Source: Leishmania donovani (taxonomy: Eukaryota; Euglenozoa; Kinetoplastea; Trypanosomatida; Trypanosomatidae). From it: 64,000 nucleotides of DNA. The position numbers and the translations under genes are program-made. Positions 61,064 through 64,000 of this stretch are shown here, piece by piece (within the stretch, counting starts at the first letter, position 1; each line of letters starts with the position of its first letter). Below the pieces are notes generated by a model. That model saw only the letters and a program-made list of their open reading frames with translations. It ran no database searches and was not told the origin of the DNA. The stretch is from positions 1 to 64,000 of the forward strand of contig NC_018242.1 of assembly GCF_000227135.1 (NCBI RefSeq). Direction: 5' to 3'.

Positions 61064-63583
61064 CTAGATGCAATATTCCGCTTCTTCCTCGGTCACTTCC
61101 TCCAGCACGGAGCGCTTCTTGCGACCAGGGACGAAGCGCACATCGATGCCGAGGCTGCCGTCGCAGCAAGGCGTGTTGAGGCTATCCTGGGATCGACCGA
61201 GCGCCGGCACGGCCTTTACAGTCGTAGCGGGCCACTTCTCCTCGCTCTGGGGCAGCGCAACACTACCTGTCGTCGTCGCAGCAGCCGCAGCAGCTTGCCC
61301 ACGACGCCTGCCTGGGGTCACCGCCACAGCCGCTCCTGAGCCACCAGAGGGAATGTACACAAATGTATTCTTCTCAGCGCAGTAGAGCAGCACCGCGCCG
61401 GAGTCCGCCTCTGCCGCGCACGAGCTCTTGAACTGGTTCTTCGTGACGGGAGCGCGGCGCTGCGGTTGCGAAGGCTTGCCACCCGCCGCCCGTGACACCT
61501 GGCACACCGCGGCGATCGGTCTGCGCTTCGCCTCCGTCGCTGACGACCCCGGCGCTGGCAAGGACGCGTTGGCCTCGGTGCTCTCTATTCCCATGTCCAC
61601 GAGGACTGGATTGCTGTTCAGTGCAGCCATAACTGAGCGGCCGCTCTGCAGGTGGTAAGTTTCAGCTACCGTTTCCAAGTTCTTCGCCGCAGCGAGTGTC
61701 GCCCCAGGAGTGGAGGCGGTGGTTTTCTCAGCCGTCGCTACGGCCGCAGCGGCGGTGGTCGGCGTATCGTCGGCATTAGCCGGCGCCGTCTCGGGCGCCA
61801 TGCCATCCTCGCGAGCTGTCTGCAGCCAGCGCTCCACCGCGCCTGTCCAGTCAAAGTCTCCTCCCACGAAGTCGTCCTCATTACTGCTAGCGCTGCACTG
61901 GCGCATGAGCCGGTCAAGGGGGATGGTTGTGTACGAAGAGCCACCGATGCCGAGGCCTGACAAGATGGCATTATAGTCCCCTGAACTGCTGCCGTGTTCT
62001 TCAGTAGACGAAGTGTTAGCGCCGGAGCGGCTGGCCAGGGACGAGGTAAGGGGGTTCATGGTCCCCTCCGCCGGGCCCCACAGGCTGTCGCCCATCACCT
62101 TGCTGCTGCGGCTGCCGCTGCCGCTCTGGCCATGGCTCGTACTGCTCAGTGGGAGTTGCTCGACAGTCACCGGCGCCGGCGTCGCTGCCACGAAGTCCGG
62201 CGGAGGAAACTGCGCTGCAGCCGCGCTGTTGCTGGCCGTCGTCGTCGGCGTGGGATGCGGGCTACGAAGGCCGCTGTCGCTACTGCCTGGCATCGACGCC
62301 GTTGAGTGGCGTGGTGAGGAAGCTGCGGCAACACCGCCAAAGGCCGCGAAGCTCTGAGGGTCTGAGTGTGGGTAGCTCATGACGGTGCTCGGCACCATGC
62401 AGACACCCGAGCCTGAAGGGTGGGGAACCACAATCAGGCGAGGCTGCGCCGGCTGCTCAACGCTAGGGTTCGGTTGACTGTTGCTCGCCAGTTCCGGAGA
62501 GGAGTTAAGGAGTGCACCGGCTGCGGCCATGAGGTTGTAGAGGTACTGCGGCGTGGCCACGTCATCCGGCGCCGTCCCCGATGCGTTGATTGGGTGTCGG
62601 CCGGTGCTGTGTGCCATGGTATTGCTACTCACCACGTGTCGCGTAGGCTGACGCAGGCGGTGCTTCGCATCATCGCTCGGCAGCGCATCGGCAGCGGCGA
62701 CGTCGTTGGTCCGTCTTGTCACACTTAGCGGCGCAGAGGAGCTTGACGCGGTCGCCAGTGGCGGCGGTGGTGGTGGTGGTAGCTGCATGGCATGTTGCAA
62801 GGTCGGGTACGACGTAGAGCCGTGCATTACAGGGGCCGCATTGAGGGCGTGCTGATTATTATTGATGGCGGAGAACGGATGGTGGCCCATCGCAGGGATG
62901 TAATAGGGCATCCCCGGCATCACCGCCGGCATGCCCGCGTACGCGAGGCCGCCGAAGTCACCGGAAAGGCCAAATGAAGGAGGCGTCGGTTGCGGGAGCG
63001 GCGGTGGGGGAGCAGTGAGGCCAAACGTGGTCGACGGCATTGCCCCGTGCCCCGGCAGAGGCGGCGGGGGTAGCTGCTGACGGCGATTCGGCAAGGCGCG
63101 CCCTCGAGTGGTGGGAGCGTCTCCTCTGGCTGCGCTGCCGCTGCCGCTGCCGCTGCCACCGGGGCCGCCGCCAGGAAAGCCGTGAGCGCTTCCAGTTGAT
63201 GCCGAAGACGAATCCAAACTTCCTTTCTTTGTCTTCCACTTCGCTCCTGCGATGGCGGGCGTGGAAGCAGATGGTTCGTGCTGCAGCTGCTGTGCTGGTG
63301 CATCGTTGTGCTGCCCATCTCCCGAAGCGGCTCTCGTATCAAAGTGCTCCGAGTGGGGCGATTCGGATGTCAACAACGTGGCCGCCGCAGCCGTCACTGC
63401 CTCTCCCGTCGCCGCTTCCGGCAGTGGGGCCGTGTCTTTCGGCTCCGGCCGCAGCTCATCCTCTCCGTGGGCGAAGGCGCACTTCTCACCGAACGGGCAG
63501 CCCTCCTCGCTGCGAAAGAACGTGCACATGGAGGTCTTATACTTGGAGGGCTTCACGATGTCGTGCCGTCGGTTCTTGGTCAT
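61064..63583 (-). CDS. Large CCCH zinc-finger protein
   Basis: An 839-residue probable mRNA-binding regulator. It has one CCCH finger, C20-x8-C29-x5-C35-x3-H39 (CTFFRSEEGCPFGEKCAFAH), preceded by KPSKYKTS and followed by GEDELRPEPKD. Residue positions are identical to those of the smaller paralogue at 53218-53865. The remaining ~790 residues are mostly low-complexity: Gly/Ser (PGGGPGGSGSGSGSA), poly-Pro blocks (LPPPPPPPLATASSSS), Met/Pro/Tyr-rich (GMPAVMPGMPYYIPAMG) and Ser/Ala/Thr-rich linkers, as in RNA-granule proteins. An acidic segment SSNEDDFVGGDFDWTGAVERWLQ (about 570) and the C-terminal EEVTEEEAEYCI stand out as possibly structured. The start directly abuts the conserved block and no upstream extension is open. 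Confidence 0.92.
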   Translation of the reverse strand: MTKNRRHDIVKPSKYKTSMCTFFRSEEGCPFGEKCAFAHGEDELRPEPKDTAPLPEAATGEAVTAAAATLLTSESPHSEHFDTRAASGDGQHNDAPAQQLQHEPSASTPAIAGAKWKTKKGSLDSSSASTGSAHGFPGGGPGGSGSGSGSAARGDAPTTRGRALPNRRQQLPPPPLPGHGAMPSTTFGLTAPPPPLPQPTPPSFGLSGDFGGLAYAGMPAVMPGMPYYIPAMGHHPFSAINNNQHALNAAPVMHGSTSYPTLQHAMQLPPPPPPPLATASSSSAPLSVTRRTNDVAAADALPSDDAKHRLRQPTRHVVSSNTMAHSTGRHPINASGTAPDDVATPQYLYNLMAAAGALLNSSPELASNSQPNPSVEQPAQPRLIVVPHPSGSGVCMVPSTVMSYPHSDPQSFAAFGGVAAASSPRHSTASMPGSSDSGLRSPHPTPTTTASNSAAAAQFPPPDFVAATPAPVTVEQLPLSSTSHGQSGSGSRSSKVMGDSLWGPAEGTMNPLTSSLASRSGANTSSTEEHGSSSGDYNAILSGLGIGGSSYTTIPLDRLMRQCSASSNEDDFVGGDFDWTGAVERWLQTAREDGMAPETAPANADDTPTTAAAAVATAEKTTASTPGATLAAAKNLETVAETYHLQSGRSVMAALNSNPVLVDMGIESTEANASLPAPGSSATEAKRRPIAAVCQVSRAAGGKPSQPQRRAPVTKNQFKSSCAAEADSGAVLLYCAEKNTFVYIPSGGSGAAVAVTPGRRRGQAAAAAATTTGSVALPQSEEKWPATTVKAVPALGRSQDSLNTPCCDGSLGIDVRFVPGRKKRSVLEEVTEEEAEYCI

Positions 63584-64000
63584 TGTGTCTGGCTGTGGTT
63601 GTGTGGAGTAGAAGACAGACAGACAGAGACAAGGAGTGGAATGCAGGTGATGAGCAATTCAAAAGGCCTATGCCCTCCCTCCCCCTTTCCGCCCACACAC
63701 ACGCACACGAATCCAATCCACTCCAATAACCACACACACACACACAATATATATATATATATATATATATACCGCTATTACGTATATAGATGTAAATCAA
63801 GAGAGAGAGAGAGCCCCGCTATAAATGCCCGTGTAGAGAAATAGACGTGGATGTGAGCTCACGAGAGAGTGAGAGAAGAGACGACGCGAGGCACCGCACA
63901 CGCGCAAAGCAGTGAAACCACAGAGAGAAGGACGGGGGAGGGGGAGGGGCGAGGAAAGGCGGCAAAGAGAACGGCGCGCTCGGGCACAGACACCCCGACC
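63584..64000. other. Leader region of the large CCCH gene and right edge
   Basis: Contains the (CA)n(TA)n microsatellite at 63731-63772 and purine-rich DNA. On the minus strand, pyrimidine stretches near 63840-63960 could serve trans-splicing. No further gene is seen before the window ends. Confidence 0.5.
63731..63772. repeat. (CA)n(TA)n microsatellite upstream of the large CCCH gene
   Basis: A 16-base CA run joined to a 24-base AT run, about 150-190 nt upstream of the start codon. Confidence 0.92.

Overview
The window is nuclear DNA from a trypanosomatid, almost certainly Leishmania. Supporting signs are intronless genes all on one strand, third-position GC bias, long intergenic regions full of purine/pyrimidine tracts and (CA)n/(TA)n microsatellites, a trypanosomatid-type histone H4, and several copies of a SIDER-like retroposon carrying the Pr77-like hallmark. 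From memory, the order H4, membrane glycosyltransferase-like protein, guanosine diphosphatase, LOG-like protein, cytochrome b5 reductase, EIF4G1 matches the start of Leishmania chromosome 15. I did not run a search to confirm this.

Every credible gene is on the minus strand, so the window reads as part of one polycistronic unit transcribed right to left, ending near histone H4 at the left edge. No strand switch, tRNA or rRNA gene was seen. The genes do not form a pathway, as is usual for such arrays. From right to left in transcription order they are: a large CCCH zinc-finger protein (61.1-63.6 kb); a small cysteine-rich hypothetical (58.5-59.0 kb); a doubtful coiled-coil mini-ORF (54.5-54.8 kb); a small CCCH paralogue (53.2-53.9 kb); a 9.6 kb gene-free stretch with a tandem SIDER array; a Drs1/DDX27-like helicase with DECD in motif II; a mitochondrial carrier; a transglutaminase-fold protein that seems to have lost its catalytic residues; an FMO-like flavoprotein; the mitochondrial HslU ATPase; a probable mitochondrial ribosomal protein; a coiled-coil hypothetical; the MIF4G protein EIF4G1; a cytochrome b5 reductase; a LOG-family protein; a GDA1/CD39 nucleotidase; a type II membrane glycosyltransferase-like protein; and histone H4.

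The accessory content is mainly a ~550 bp repeat present as two minus-sense copies (9.1 and 12.35 kb), one plus-sense copy (21.4 kb) and a head-to-tail plus-sense array (46.2-48.0 kb). Their bodies look almost identical, which is unusual for SIDERs, normally degenerate. All three 99-N assembly gaps lie in or beside these repeats. At least one gap is flanked by a perfect 246 bp duplication that is probably an unmerged contig overlap.

Starts for several genes were moved downstream of the longest ORF where the upstream extension looks like a translated pyrimidine-rich 5'UTR. All similarity statements come from reading motifs, not from searches.
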